NCBI RefSeq assembly: GCF_020166435.1
Contig: NZ_JAINZP010000014.1
Span: 24,267 to 88,266, forward strand
DNA: 64,000 bases
DNA from: Pectobacterium versatile
Lineage (GTDB): Bacteria; Pseudomonadota; Gammaproteobacteria; Enterobacterales; Enterobacteriaceae
Direction: 5' to 3'
Part shown: positions 17,853 through 27,439 of the stretch, piece by piece
Numbering within the stretch: position 1 is the first letter of the stretch
How the letters are laid out: each line of letters opens with the position of its first letter
Program-made: the position numbers and the translations under genes
The notes under the pieces: model-generated
Seen by the model: only the letters and a program-made list of their open reading frames with translations
Database searches by the model: none
What the model was told of the DNA's origin: nothing

Positions 17853-19929
17853 TTTGGCCGCTTTGCTTCGTTTGCCGAGTAATATGAAAGGTACCCAATG
17901 GCAAATTTTAGCCGGACCTATACTGATCCTGCTGATACTTTCCATGATGGTATTGCCGCTGCCGCCATTCATTCTGGATCTGCTATTTACCTTTAACATT
18001 GCACTCTCAATCATGGTATTGCTGGTTGCTATGTTTACGCAACGGACGCTGGAGTTCGCTGCATTCCCTACGATTTTGCTGTTTTCTACGCTACTGCGCT
18101 TGTCACTCAACGTCGCATCTACCCGTATTATTTTGTTGGAGGGGCACACAGGGACTGCTGCTGCAGGGAAGGTCGTCGAAGCATTCGGGCACTTTCTGGT
18201 AGGTGGAAATTTCGCCATTGGTATTGTGGTCTTTATCATTCTTGTTTTAATCAACTTCATGGTTATCACCAAAGGTGCCGGACGTATTGCTGAGGTTGGC
18301 GCCCGCTTTGTATTAGATGGTATGCCAGGTAAACAGATGGCGATCGATGCCGATCTTAATGCTGGCATAATTGGTGAGGAAGAGGCGAAAAAGCGCCGTG
18401 CTGAGGTAACTCAGGAGTCAGATTTTTATGGCTCAATGGATGGTGCCAGTAAGTTCGTGCGTGGCGATGCTGTCGCTGGGCTGATTATCATGGTTATCAA
18501 CATTGTTGGTGGATTGATTGTTGGTGTCGTGCAGCATGGAATGCCAGTAGGACAGGCGGCTGAAAGCTATACGCTACTTACTATCGGTGATGGTTTGGTT
18601 GCCCAGATTCCTGCTTTGATTATTTCTACTGCTGCGGGTGTCATTGTTACTCGTGTGAGTACCGATCAGGATGTCGGCCAGCAGATGGTCACCCAGCTAT
18701 TTAATAACCCGCGAGTTATGGTGCTGAGTGCGGCGGTGATTGGGCTTATTGGACTGGTTCCTGGAATGCCTAATTTTGTCTTTCTGTTATTCACCGCATC
18801 TTTGTTGGGGCTTGCCTGGTGGATGCGTGGGGAACAAACAAAAGAGCCCGCGATACAACCTATGCCGGCCTCAATGGAGAAGCACCAGATTGTTGAAGCA
18901 AGTTGGTCTGATGTACAGCTTGAAGATCCGTTGGGTATGGAAGTGGGCTATCGATTGATCCCAATGGTTGACACGCAGCAAGATGGCGAACTGCTAGGCA
19001 GAATTCGTAGTATCAGGAAGAAGTTTGCTCAAGAAATGGGGTACTTACCGCCAGTGGTTCATATCCGGGATAATCTGGAACTTCAGCCTGCCAGTTATCG
19101 CATATTGATGAAAGGTGTCGAGGTGGGTAGCGGTGAAGCCCATCCTGGTCGCTGGATGGCGATCAATCCGGGTAATGCGGTTGGTTCTTTGTCTGGAGAC
19201 ATCACGCAAGATCCTGCGTTTGGGCTGCCGGCAGTCTGGATTGATAATGCTCTGAAAGATCAAGCTCAGGCTCAGGGATTTACGGTTGTAGAAGCAAGCA
19301 CAGTGGTTGCAACACACTTGAACCACTTAATTGCATTACATGCCAGTGAACTGTTTGGACGACAAGAAGCTCAGCAATTGATGGACCGTGTTGCCCAGGA
19401 AATGCCAAAACTGACAGAAGATTTCATTCCTGGTGTAGTAACACTGACTACCTTGCACAAGGTCTTGCAAAATCTGCTCAGTGAGAGGGTTTCAATTAGG
19501 GATATGCGTACCATCATGGAGACATTGGCCGAACATGCGCCGGTGCAGCCAGACCCTTATGAGCTTACCACAGTGGTTCGGGTTGCTCTGGGGCGGGCTA
19601 TCACTCAGCAGTGGTTCCCAGGGGACAGCGAACTTCAGGTTATCGGACTAGAAGGGTCCTTGGAACGCCTTCTGCTACAGGCTCTTCAAGGAGGAGGTGG
19701 TCTCGAACCGGGGCTTGCCGATCGTCTGCTTGAACAGGCGAAACAAGCGCTACAGCGGCAGGAAATGTTGGGTGCTCCGCCTGTTCTGCTTGTGAACCAT
19801 GCTTTACGCGCTTTGCTCGCCCGATTCTTGCATCGTAGTCTGCCAAACATGGCTGTACTTTCTAATTTGGAAATTAGCGATCATCGCCAGATCCGTATGA
19901 CATCGGTTATAGGGGAAGCTCAGAAGTGA
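17845..19929 (+). CDS. flhA: flagellar export gate protein FlhA
   Basis: FlhA is the largest membrane protein of the flagellar export gate. The N-terminal half has about eight transmembrane helices and the conserved cytoplasmic stretch GARFVLDGMPGKQMAIDADL. The C-terminal half is the cytosolic docking domain for export chaperones. The frame opens at 17812, but ATG 17845 gives MANLAALLRLPSNMK, aligned with E. coli MSNLAAMLRLPANLK; the protein is then 694 aa. It overlaps flhB by 8 bp and flhE by 4 bp. Confidence 0.97.
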   Translation: MANLAALLRLPSNMKGTQWQILAGPILILLILSMMVLPLPPFILDLLFTFNIALSIMVLLVAMFTQRTLEFAAFPTILLFSTLLRLSLNVASTRIILLEGHTGTAAAGKVVEAFGHFLVGGNFAIGIVVFIILVLINFMVITKGAGRIAEVGARFVLDGMPGKQMAIDADLNAGIIGEEEAKKRRAEVTQESDFYGSMDGASKFVRGDAVAGLIIMVINIVGGLIVGVVQHGMPVGQAAESYTLLTIGDGLVAQIPALIISTAAGVIVTRVSTDQDVGQQMVTQLFNNPRVMVLSAAVIGLIGLVPGMPNFVFLLFTASLLGLAWWMRGEQTKEPAIQPMPASMEKHQIVEASWSDVQLEDPLGMEVGYRLIPMVDTQQDGELLGRIRSIRKKFAQEMGYLPPVVHIRDNLELQPASYRILMKGVEVGSGEAHPGRWMAINPGNAVGSLSGDITQDPAFGLPAVWIDNALKDQAQAQGFTVVEASTVVATHLNHLIALHASELFGRQEAQQLMDRVAQEMPKLTEDFIPGVVTLTTLHKVLQNLLSERVSIRDMRTIMETLAEHAPVQPDPYELTTVVRVALGRAITQQWFPGDSELQVIGLEGSLERLLLQALQGGGGLEPGLADRLLEQAKQALQRQEMLGAPPVLLVNHALRALLARFLHRSLPNMAVLSNLEISDHRQIRMTSVIGEAQK

Positions 19930-20345
19930 GGAAGGTGATACGTTCTCTGGTAGTAACAGCGTTGGCACTTCCGTGTTGCGCCATAGCGACACCAGGTAGT
20001 TGGAACGGAAGTCTGCCAGGAATAAAACTTGATCATCGTGGCGAAATGGTTACGACGTCAGCTTTTGCTCCTAACATCGCTGTTAATCCAGATGAAACGA
20101 TTACGATAATCTATTGGCGGCATGTTATTGATTCGGCGATACCTATGGGGCTTGTTGTGAAGCTGTGTTCACAATCGCCTCAGCGCTGTGTTGATTTAGA
20201 CGGAAGTGGTGACGGGCAAACTCGAGCATTTGACGGATTAGCGGCGAATAATGAGTTTCGTTTTGTATACTATATTGAAGGGAATGGGCGTATTAATCAT
20301 ACGTTCAGCGTGCGTACGATCGATATTGCGGTAAACTACAAGTAG
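19926..20345 (+). CDS. flhE: periplasmic flagellar protein FlhE
   Basis: FlhE is a small periplasmic protein of 139 aa with a signal peptide (KVIRSLVVTALALPCCAIA, cleavage before TPGSW). In Salmonella it affects proton leakage through the export gate and swarming. The start is GTG 19926 overlapping the flhA stop (GTGA). Two cysteine-containing segments (KLCSQSPQRC) suggest a disulphide. It is convergent with flgN. Confidence 0.9.
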   Translation: MRKVIRSLVVTALALPCCAIATPGSWNGSLPGIKLDHRGEMVTTSAFAPNIAVNPDETITIIYWRHVIDSAIPMGLVVKLCSQSPQRCVDLDGSGDGQTRAFDGLAANNEFRFVYYIEGNGRINHTFSVRTIDIAVNYK

Positions 20346-20415
20346 TTTTTAAACGGCTATTTAAAATAATTCGTTTTTTGAATGATGAAAAGTCTCTGCT
20401 AGGATGCAGAGACTT

Positions 20416-20853
20416 CTAGAACGTAATTTTTCTACCGCCAACGGTCACACCTTTCGACTGGCCATCAGGACCATACAGCCCCTGACCATGACGAGGCTTC
20501 AATATATTGATGGCTTCGTTCGTATACGCAATATGCCGGCTAAGCAGAAGACCATTATGCTTATTCTGATCATTCAAACGTCTGGTTAACTCTTGCACTT
20601 GCTGCCAGTAAGCAGACAGTTGCTCGATACCGTCATAGGGCGCCTGCAACTTAAGAGTGTATTCAGCTTCATGACGTCGAGTTTCTAAATGCTTCATCGT
20701 CGCCAGTAAAGACGTTTTATTATCCGTCACCTGTTGCAGGGCAACGCTATTAATGTGACCAGCGCAAAGCAGCGTTTGCTCTTCAGACATAACAGCATCG
20801 AGCTCGTGCAAATTACTCAGCAGTTGATTCAGAATCGATTGCAGATTTTCCAT
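20416..20853 (-). CDS. flgN: FlgK/FlgL export chaperone FlgN
   Basis: FlgN is a cytoplasmic type III chaperone that escorts the hook-filament junction proteins FlgK and FlgL. The 145-aa protein is largely helical (ENLQSILNQLLSNLHELDAVM) with the C-terminal GQGLYGPDGQ motif typical of enteric FlgN. It lies 5 bp after flgM and shares its sigma28 promoter. Confidence 0.95.
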   Translation of the reverse strand: MENLQSILNQLLSNLHELDAVMSEEQTLLCAGHINSVALQQVTDNKTSLLATMKHLETRRHEAEYTLKLQAPYDGIEQLSAYWQQVQELTRRLNDQNKHNGLLLSRHIAYTNEAINILKPRHGQGLYGPDGQSKGVTVGGRKITF

Positions 20854-20858
20854 AAATA

Positions 20859-21155
20859 TTAATTACCAGCTAAAAAATCCTGCGTTTCTTTAAGTAACGC
20901 ATCCGCGATTTTTCCAGCATCAATTTTAAGTGAGCCATCACGAATCGCCTGCTTCAAGGTTTCTACGCGGTTCATGTCTATGTCTTGCGTACCCGGTTGC
21001 ATCAATTTTGCTTGCGCATCGCTCAGTTTTACCTGTGTTGCGCTGACCTCAGACTGAACTTCAGTCTGTGTGCGTTTGCTTTTAGCGACATCGCCAGATT
21101 CACGTTGCTGAACTTGACTGACCGGCTTCAGTGACTGTGTGCGATCAATACTCAT
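20859..21155 (-). CDS. flgM: anti-sigma28 factor FlgM
   Basis: FlgM holds sigma28 inactive until the hook is complete and FlgM is exported. The 98-aa protein has the start [16 protein letters not shown] and the C-terminal sigma28-binding half ([24 protein letters not shown]). AGAGGGA precedes the start. A sigma28 promoter at 21265-21291 drives flgMN, closing a negative loop on the regulator's own sigma factor. Confidence 0.96.
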   Translation of the reverse strand: MSIDRTQSLKPVSQVQQRESGDVAKSKRTQTEVQSEVSATQVKLSDAQAKLMQPGTQDIDMNRVETLKQAIRDGSLKIDAGKIADALLKETQDFLAGN

Positions 21156-21264
21156 AATACATCCCTCTCATTTGAGGATAAATAGTTAATCATCAATGCG
21201 TTACATAATGTTCATCACATTGGTGTTCAATTTTAAAACGTCGTCAGTAATGACTCTGTAGCTA

Positions 21265-21291
21265 TCATCGGCAAACATGAGCAAATCTTTA
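21265..21291 (-). promoter_or_regulatory. sigma28 promoter of flgMN
   Basis: On the minus strand it reads TAAAGATT-N11-GCCGATGA, 7/8 in each box, with exact spacing. Its -35 lies just past the flgA stop codon, so flgMN can be made from the flgA message or from this promoter. Confidence 0.82.
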
Positions 21292-21296
21292 ATTAA

Positions 21297-21965
21297 TTAC
21301 TGTGAGATCAGAATAATCCCATCTTCGCTTGTGATTCCGCTGATTATTTGTCCATTTGCCGTTCTGACTCTGACTGCTTGTCCGGCTGCTGCGTTGTTCA
21401 TGGCTTTTCCTTCGCCATTAATCGTGAAGCCTTCCCCTTGTGCGATAATTTGCACCGACTGACCCGCCTTTACGACCCAGGCTCGTCTGATCATGGACGC
21501 GGTAATAACCTGTCCGGGGGTTAGATCGCGCAAAAGGACTGCACCTTGTGCACCTTGTAACGTCAGTATAGGGCGCAGCGGTAATAAATCGAGTCTGCCT
21601 TTTGTCAAACGAATATCTTTTTCCGTCAGCGTTGTCCCGCGATTGATAGGCCGCGAACTGATGACATAATTCCCTGTTACCTGAACTTCGGTTTGAATGA
21701 AGCGACGCTGTTGCCCGCAACGTACGGACAGACTCACATTACCCCACATTTTCGTATTTCCAGGCAGCGTGATTTGCGGCGCTTCGCACTGTGGCCATTG
21801 CGATTCTGGCGATTTTACCACAACGTTTACGGTATTCGTGCTTCCCTGAAAGCGTGAGACAAAAAATTGATTGATTTGTGCGGGAAGGTCGTTCGCATTG
21901 ACAGGGGCACAAAAGGTGAAAAAACAGGACGTCGCCAGATAGAGATAATAATGTATTGTTTTCAT
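21297..21965 (-). CDS. flgA: P-ring assembly chaperone FlgA
   Basis: FlgA is a periplasmic chaperone needed to assemble FlgI into the P ring. The 222-aa protein has a signal peptide (KTIHYYLYLATSCFFTFCAPVNA) and the SAF-type C-terminal region with PGQVITASMIRRAWVVKAGQ and GFTINGEGKAMNNAAAGQ. It is divergent from flgB, with a shared regulatory region at 21966-22130. Confidence 0.95.
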   Translation of the reverse strand: MKTIHYYLYLATSCFFTFCAPVNANDLPAQINQFFVSRFQGSTNTVNVVVKSPESQWPQCEAPQITLPGNTKMWGNVSLSVRCGQQRRFIQTEVQVTGNYVISSRPINRGTTLTEKDIRLTKGRLDLLPLRPILTLQGAQGAVLLRDLTPGQVITASMIRRAWVVKAGQSVQIIAQGEGFTINGEGKAMNNAAAGQAVRVRTANGQIISGITSEDGIILISQ

Positions 21966-22030
21966 TCCTGTTCGGCTCTCCTGATCCTGATTATATCGGG
22001 CATTAAGTGTAACGATGTCAGCGTGAGGTT

Positions 22031-22072
22031 AAGGCAATAAATAGCGCTGCATTTGGTGTCTATTCGTTCGAT
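22031..22072 (+). promoter_or_regulatory. FlhDC box between flgA and flgB
   Basis: AAGGC-AAT-AAATAGCG closely fits the FlhD4C2 half-site. After 11 bp the sequence GTCTATTCGTTCGATG gives a weaker inverted partner. It lies between the divergent flgA and flgB genes, known FlhDC class 2 targets in E. coli. Confidence 0.6.
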
Positions 22073-22130
22073 GGCATAGCCACCATGAGAATTATCCTAC
22101 TCACTCCAAATTCTAACTTGCGGAGGGAGC

Positions 22131-22547
22131 ATGCTTGATAAATTAGACGCCTCGTTGCGGTTTCAGCAGGAAGCGCTGAACTTGCGTGCCCAGCGGCAGG
22201 AAATCCTGGCCGCGAATATTGCCAATGCGGATACGCCAGGCTATCAGGCCAGGGATATCGATTTTGCCAGCCAGCTCAGTAAAACCATGGAGCAAGGGCG
22301 AGTGAACGGTACAGGTATCGCGCTGAAAACAACATCTGTACGGCATATACCGGCACAGAATTTTCAGCCGCCAGAGCTTGACTTGTTATACCGCGTACCC
22401 GATCAACCTGCATTGGATGGCAATACGGTCGATATGGACCGTGAACGCACTAATTTTGCCGATAATAGCCTGAAATATCAAACCAGCCTGACCGTTCTGG
22501 GCGGACAGATTAAAGGTATGATGTCGGTCTTGCAGTCAGGTTCGTGA
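22131..22547 (+). CDS. flgB: flagellar proximal rod protein FlgB
   Basis: FlgB is a proximal rod subunit exported without a signal peptide. The 138-aa protein has the rod-family N-terminal motif [31 protein letters not shown] precedes the start. It heads the flgBCDEFGHIJ operon, transcribed from the FlhDC-dependent region upstream. Confidence 0.97.
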   Translation: MLDKLDASLRFQQEALNLRAQRQEILAANIANADTPGYQARDIDFASQLSKTMEQGRVNGTGIALKTTSVRHIPAQNFQPPELDLLYRVPDQPALDGNTVDMDRERTNFADNSLKYQTSLTVLGGQIKGMMSVLQSGS

Positions 22548-22575
22548 TCGTAGCGTGATGAGAAGGTAAAGATTC

Positions 22576-22980
22576 ATGTCGTTATTAAATATATTCGAAA
22601 TTTCAGGTTCAGCGCTTGCTGCGCAATCTCAGCGTCTGAATGTGAGCGCCAGTAACCTGGCTAACGCAGACAGCGTGACGGGCCCTGATGGCGAACCTTA
22701 TCGCGCCAAACAGGTTGTATTCGAAGTGAATGCGGCACCTGGGCAGTCGACTGGCGGTGTGCGCGTTGCCAGCGTTATCGAAGATCCATCGCCTGCTCGT
22801 TTGGTTTATGAGCCAGGCAATCCGCTGGCTGATGGGCAAGGGTACGTTCGCATGCCTAATGTTGATCCAGTAGCAGAAATGGTGAATACCATTTCTGCCT
22901 CACGCAGCTATCAGGCAAACGTCGAAGTCTTGAATACGACAAAATCGATGATGCTAAAGACGTTAACGATCGGGCAATAA
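22576..22980 (+). CDS. flgC: flagellar proximal rod protein FlgC
   Basis: This proximal rod subunit of 134 aa carries the rod signature [22 protein letters not shown] and the C-terminal heptad stretch [22 protein letters not shown] ([17 protein letters not shown]). It lies 28 bp after flgB in the same operon. Confidence 0.97.
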   Translation: MSLLNIFEISGSALAAQSQRLNVSASNLANADSVTGPDGEPYRAKQVVFEVNAAPGQSTGGVRVASVIEDPSPARLVYEPGNPLADGQGYVRMPNVDPVAEMVNTISASRSYQANVEVLNTTKSMMLKTLTIGQ

Positions 22981-22995
22981 CCGGGAGACGAATAA

Positions 22996-23664
22996 ATGTC
23001 TGTAACAATTAATGATACTTCATCTGCGGCCAAAACACAGAGTTCGTCGACGACGGTAGAGAAAAATAGTAGCGCCGACCTACAGAACCAGTTTCTGACA
23101 CTTCTGGTTGCGCAGTTGAAGAATCAGGATCCGACGAATCCGATGAGTAATGATCAGTTGGTAAGCCAGCTTGCTCAGCTTAATACGGTTAGCGGTATTG
23201 AGAAGTTGAATACCACATTGGGTTCTATCTCCGGTCAGATCAATAACAACCAGTCTTTGCAAGCCACAACGCTGATTGGTCACAGTGTCATGATCCCTGG
23301 AAAAGACATTCTGGTTGGTAAAGAAACCAGTACACCTTTTGGTGTGGAATTGGAAAAAGCAGCGGAAGTTGTCACTGTCACGATTAGTGATGCGACAGGT
23401 AAAGCAGTTCGTACGATTGAACTGGGGACGCTTTCTTCTGGTGTTCACTCTTTCAACTGGGATAGCAAACTTTCGGATGGCACGGTTGCGCCTGATGGGG
23501 CTTATACCTTTACTGTTGCTGCCAGCACGGGTGGCGCGCAGCAGGTTGTTCAGCCATTGCATTATGCCGTTGTGAATGCCGTTACCCGCAGTGATAGTGG
23601 CGCGTTACTGGATTTAGGGTTGCGCGGCAAAGCCACCTTGGACGATGTCCGGCAGATTCTGTAA
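22996..23664 (+). CDS. flgD: hook-cap scaffold protein FlgD
   Basis: FlgD caps the growing hook and directs FlgE assembly. The 222-aa protein starts with a low-complexity Ser/Thr-rich export region, then NQFLTLLVAQLKNQDPTNPM, the FlgD family hallmark, and a C-terminal Ig-like/tudor region with FNWDSKLSDGTVAPDGAYTF. GGGAGACG precedes the start. Confidence 0.97.
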   Translation: MSVTINDTSSAAKTQSSSTTVEKNSSADLQNQFLTLLVAQLKNQDPTNPMSNDQLVSQLAQLNTVSGIEKLNTTLGSISGQINNNQSLQATTLIGHSVMIPGKDILVGKETSTPFGVELEKAAEVVTVTISDATGKAVRTIELGTLSSGVHSFNWDSKLSDGTVAPDGAYTFTVAASTGGAQQVVQPLHYAVVNAVTRSDSGALLDLGLRGKATLDDVRQIL

Positions 23665-23681
23665 CGGTGTAAATTTCATGT

Positions 23682-23710
23682 TATTCCAGTGAAATTCACT
23701 ATCTGGAATA
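23682..23710 (+). other. hairpin between flgD and flgE
   Basis: TATTCCAG and CTGGAATA form an 8-bp stem with a 13-nt loop, in the 74-bp gap before flgE. It has no T run. It could protect the 3' end of the upstream message or tune the high FlgE output needed for the hook. Confidence 0.4.
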
Positions 23711-23738
23711 TGACTTAATCAATTCTCTGGAGAGCGAC

Positions 23739-24941
23739 ATGGGTTTTTCTCAGGCGGTCAGTGGTTTAAACGCGGCATCTAATAACCTGGATGTTATCGG
23801 TAATAACATCGCTAACTCAGCGACAGTGGGTTTTAAATCCGGGACCGTCACATTCGCTGATATGTTTGCGGGTTCTAAAGTTGGTATGGGTGTGAAGGTT
23901 GCTTCGGTATTGCAGGATTTTGGTAACGGTACTGTGACTTCGTCCTCACGAGACCTGGATATTGCAATTAGCGGCGGTGGTTTTTACCGTCTGCAAGACA
24001 CCAATGGTTCGACTTATTACAGCCGCAACGGCCAGTTTATGCTTAACGGACGTAATATCGTCAACGCACAAGGTATGCAACTGACGGGTTACCCAGTCGC
24101 TGGTACGCCGCCAACGGTTCAAACAGGTGCCGATCCAGTACCGCTGACTGTTCCTGACGGAGACATGCTGTCTAGAGCAACCACTGCTGCGACCCTGAAA
24201 GCGAATCTGAAATCTTCTGATGCTGTCCCAACAAGCTCTTGGACCACAACGCCTGGTGCAGAAGGCACCTATAACAGCAAGACTGCGCTGACGACCTATG
24301 ATAGCCAGGGTAACGTGCATAATTTTACCCTGTATTTTGTTAAAACGGCCGACAACACATGGCAGACGTATGCCAAAGATGACTCAAGGAGTCCTGCCTT
24401 ATATCAACCCGCTGGGTCGCTGAATTTTGCTGCGAATGGCGCTTTAACGGGGCATACGCCTTTTAATATCCAGATTGTTGGCACAAATGGGGCTGCAACG
24501 AACAATTTTGCTCTCGATTTGACTGGCAGCGTGCAGCAAAATACCGAATATAGCTATAAGAGCCCAACTCAGAACGGTTTCGCTCCAGGCTCGCTGACCG
24601 GTTTTGCTATCAATGACGATGGCACGATCGAAGGCAGCTACAGTAACGGTCAGAAACAAGCGCTGGGGCAGATCCTGTTGGCTAGCTTTGCTAACCCAGA
24701 AGGCTTATCGCCTGAAGGGGATAACGCCTGGTCTGAAACGGCGAGTTCTGGTCAGGCAGTAGTTGGGCTGGCAGGTACTGGAAGTCTGGGTAAACTGATC
24801 GGCAAATCTACCGAAAGTTCAAACGTTGACCTGAGTAAAGAACTGGTCAACATGATTGTTGCGCAGCGTAATTACCAGTCAAATGCGCAAACTATCAAAA
24901 CGCAGGATTCCATTCTGCAAACGCTGGTTAGCCTGCGTTAA
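23739..24941 (+). CDS. flgE: flagellar hook protein FlgE
   Basis: FlgE is the structural subunit of the hook. The 400-aa protein (E. coli 402) has the rod/hook N-terminus NAASNNLDVIGNNIANSATVGFKS, the variable surface domain in the middle, and the C-terminal heptad region NVDLSKELVNMIVAQRNYQSNAQTI. GGAGAGCGAC precedes the start. Confidence 0.97.
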   Translation: MGFSQAVSGLNAASNNLDVIGNNIANSATVGFKSGTVTFADMFAGSKVGMGVKVASVLQDFGNGTVTSSSRDLDIAISGGGFYRLQDTNGSTYYSRNGQFMLNGRNIVNAQGMQLTGYPVAGTPPTVQTGADPVPLTVPDGDMLSRATTAATLKANLKSSDAVPTSSWTTTPGAEGTYNSKTALTTYDSQGNVHNFTLYFVKTADNTWQTYAKDDSRSPALYQPAGSLNFAANGALTGHTPFNIQIVGTNGAATNNFALDLTGSVQQNTEYSYKSPTQNGFAPGSLTGFAINDDGTIEGSYSNGQKQALGQILLASFANPEGLSPEGDNAWSETASSGQAVVGLAGTGSLGKLIGKSTESSNVDLSKELVNMIVAQRNYQSNAQTIKTQDSILQTLVSLR

Positions 24942-24962
24942 TTATCCTAACGGGGACATTGC

Positions 24963-25718
24963 ATGGATCACGCGATTTATACGGCAATGGGTGGCGCGAG
25001 CCAGTCATTGGAAAAGCAGGCAATTACTGCGAACAACTTGGCTAACGCCTCAACGCCGGGTTTCCGGGCACAGCTTTCTGCACTGCGTGCTGTACCGATA
25101 AATGGGTTGACACTGCCCACCCGAACGCTGGTTGTCGCTTCAACGCCTGGCGCTGATATGACTGAAGGCGTGATGAATTATACTGGCCGTGCAATGGATG
25201 TCGCTTTACCGAAAGAGAGTTGGCTGGCAGTGCAAACGGCTAACGGCGGTGAGGCGTACACCCGCAATGGTAATATGGAGATCAACGCTGATGGGCAGTT
25301 GACTATCCAGGGGCGTGTAGTTATGGGGGATGGCGGACCGATTGACATTCCTCCGCAGGCCCAGATCAGCATTTCTCCTGATGGAACGATTTCTGCTCTT
25401 AATGCTGGGGATCCGCCAAATACGATCGCCCAGTTGGGGCGTTTGAAGCTCGTCAAGGCTACCGGACAAGAAGTTGAGCGGTCTGATGACGGATTGTTTC
25501 GCTTGACGCAGCAGGCTCAGCAACAACGTGGTAATGTTCTGCAAAACGATCCTACCGTGCGTATTATGCCGGGTGTGATCGAGGGCAGTAACGTGAACAC
25601 GGTCGATACGATGGTCGATATGATTGCCAATGCTCGTCGCTTTGAAATGCAGATGAAAATCATTAGCAGCGTCGACGATAATGCACAACGCGCTAATCAG
25701 ATATTAGCAATGGGTTAA
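24963..25718 (+). CDS. flgF: flagellar proximal rod protein FlgF
   Basis: This 251-aa rod protein has the family start MDHAIYTAMGGASQSLEKQA and the motif TANNLANASTPGFRAQ, and ends in a helical region VNTVDTMVDMIANARRFEMQM. It lies 21 bp after flgE with GGGG ahead of the start. Confidence 0.97.
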   Translation: MDHAIYTAMGGASQSLEKQAITANNLANASTPGFRAQLSALRAVPINGLTLPTRTLVVASTPGADMTEGVMNYTGRAMDVALPKESWLAVQTANGGEAYTRNGNMEINADGQLTIQGRVVMGDGGPIDIPPQAQISISPDGTISALNAGDPPNTIAQLGRLKLVKATGQEVERSDDGLFRLTQQAQQQRGNVLQNDPTVRIMPGVIEGSNVNTVDTMVDMIANARRFEMQMKIISSVDDNAQRANQILAMG

Positions 25719-25745
25719 GCGCCGAGTGCGCACAGGAGTGAATAA

Positions 25746-26528
25746 ATGATCCGTTCTTTGTGGATTGCAAAAACCGGTTTGAATGCTCAGCAAACCAATA
25801 TGGACGTTATTTCCAATAACTTGGCAAACGTCAGCACCAATGGTTTCAAGCGTCAGCGTGCGGTATTTGAAGACTTGATGTATCAAACAGTTCGTCAGCC
25901 TGGTGCTCAATCTTCAGAGCAAACCATGTTACCGTCCGGTTTGCAGTTAGGTACCGGTGTTCGTCCAGTATCAACAGAGCGTATTCATACTCAAGGGACG
26001 TTTTCCGAGACTGGTAATTCGAAAGATGTCGCGATTAAAGGCCAAGGGTTCTTTCAGGTGCAGTTGCCTGATGGTACAACAGCTTACACGCGTGACGGCG
26101 CATTCCAGCTTGACGGTAACGGCCAGTTAGTAACATCCAGTGGTTATCAGGTGCAGCCAGCCATTACCGTCCCAGCGAATGCGACGGAACTGAATATCGG
26201 CCGTGACGGTATTGTCAGCGTTAAAGTACAGGGGCAGGCGGCAACAAACCAGATTGGCCAGTTGACACTGACGACCTTTATTAATGATAGCGGCCTTGAG
26301 AGTATGGGCGAAAACCTGTATCTGGAAACCGCGAGCTCTGGCGCGCCGAATGAAACGAATCCAGGTTTGAATGGTGCGGGTCTGCTATATCAGAAATATG
26401 TCGAAACCTCCAACGTCAACGTGGCTGAAGAATTGGTATCGATGATTCAGACTCAGCGTGCCTATGAAATCAACAGCAAAGCAATTTCTTCTTCTGACCA
26501 AATGTTGCAGAAATTGACCCAGCTGTAA
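25746..26528 (+). CDS. flgG: flagellar distal rod protein FlgG
   Basis: FlgG forms the distal rod that crosses the peptidoglycan and outer membrane. The 260-aa length equals E. coli FlgG. It has [20 protein letters not shown] at the N-terminus and [20 protein letters not shown] at the C-terminus. CAGGAG precedes the start. A 175-bp gap follows before flgH. Confidence 0.97.
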   Translation: MIRSLWIAKTGLNAQQTNMDVISNNLANVSTNGFKRQRAVFEDLMYQTVRQPGAQSSEQTMLPSGLQLGTGVRPVSTERIHTQGTFSETGNSKDVAIKGQGFFQVQLPDGTTAYTRDGAFQLDGNGQLVTSSGYQVQPAITVPANATELNIGRDGIVSVKVQGQAATNQIGQLTLTTFINDSGLESMGENLYLETASSGAPNETNPGLNGAGLLYQKYVETSNVNVAEELVSMIQTQRAYEINSKAISSSDQMLQKLTQL

Positions 26529-26703
26529 TGGGTAACCTGCTAATTTCAGGAACGAGAGCCGGTGCTCTGGTGGCTTGATGTTGGCAATATAGACAGTGTT
26601 TAACGGGGTAATGATGGCCATAGGCACCAGATGAGTGGCGCAAATATGGTTTTGATTTACCCCGTGAATATGTGAAATAGATTAATTTAAGGCGATATCC
26701 GCA

Positions 26704-27423
26704 GTGATAATGAATGCAAAGTCGGTTATCAAACCACTCCGCCGACCCCGTCTGTTGGCATTGATCGCGATGTTAGCACTTAACGGTTGCGCCTATATTC
26801 CGCATGATAAAGTTGTCACTGGGCCTACCACTGCCCAGCCGGGATCGCCAGTATTAGCGGGCCCTAATGGTTCTATTTTCCAAACTGTGCAGCCGATGAA
26901 TTATGGCTATCAGCCTATGTTTGAAGATCGTCGCCCACGAAATATTGGCGACACATTGACGATCGTGTTGCAGGAAAACGTGAGCGCGAGTAAAAGCTCG
27001 TCCGCCAATGCAAGCCGAGATGGTTCGTCAACGTTTGGTTTGACGACGACGCCGCGCTATCTGGAAGGGCCTCTCGGTAATAATCGGGCAGCGCTGAATG
27101 CGACAGGAACAAACGAATTTACTGGTCAGGGTGGCGCGAACGCGAACAACACGTTTAGTGGCACGATTACGGTCACCGTGGGTCAAGTCCTCGCTAATGG
27201 CAACTTGCAGGTCGTTGGCGAAAAACAAATTGCAATTAATCAGGGAACAGAGTTTATCCGTTTCTCTGGGGTAGTAAATCCGAGAACCATTAGTGGTAAC
27301 AACTCGGTGCCATCAACCCAGGTCGCAGATGCGCGGATTGAATATGTCGGTAACGGCTATATTAACGAGGCGCAAAACATGGGCTGGTTACAGCGGTTCT
27401 TCCTCAATGTTTCTCCGTTCTAA
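26704..27423 (+). CDS. flgH: flagellar L-ring lipoprotein FlgH
   Basis: FlgH forms the outer-membrane L ring. It has 239 aa with a lipoprotein signal ending [10 protein letters not shown]; Cys is the lipidated residue. The core [26 protein letters not shown] and the end [15 protein letters not shown] match E. coli closely. GTG 26704 has AAGGCGA 11 bp ahead; ATG 26710 is an alternative only two codons shorter. The 175-bp gap before it holds weak inverted repeats and might carry a secondary promoter. Confidence 0.96.
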   Translation: MIMNAKSVIKPLRRPRLLALIAMLALNGCAYIPHDKVVTGPTTAQPGSPVLAGPNGSIFQTVQPMNYGYQPMFEDRRPRNIGDTLTIVLQENVSASKSSSANASRDGSSTFGLTTTPRYLEGPLGNNRAALNATGTNEFTGQGGANANNTFSGTITVTVGQVLANGNLQVVGEKQIAINQGTEFIRFSGVVNPRTISGNNSVPSTQVADARIEYVGNGYINEAQNMGWLQRFFLNVSPF

Positions 27424-27439
27424 GCTTAAGAGGCCTGCC

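Noticed and set aside
27293..27439. Upstream extension of FlgI
   Set aside because: It lies inside flgH and precedes the signal peptide that starts at 27440 behind a clear ribosome site.
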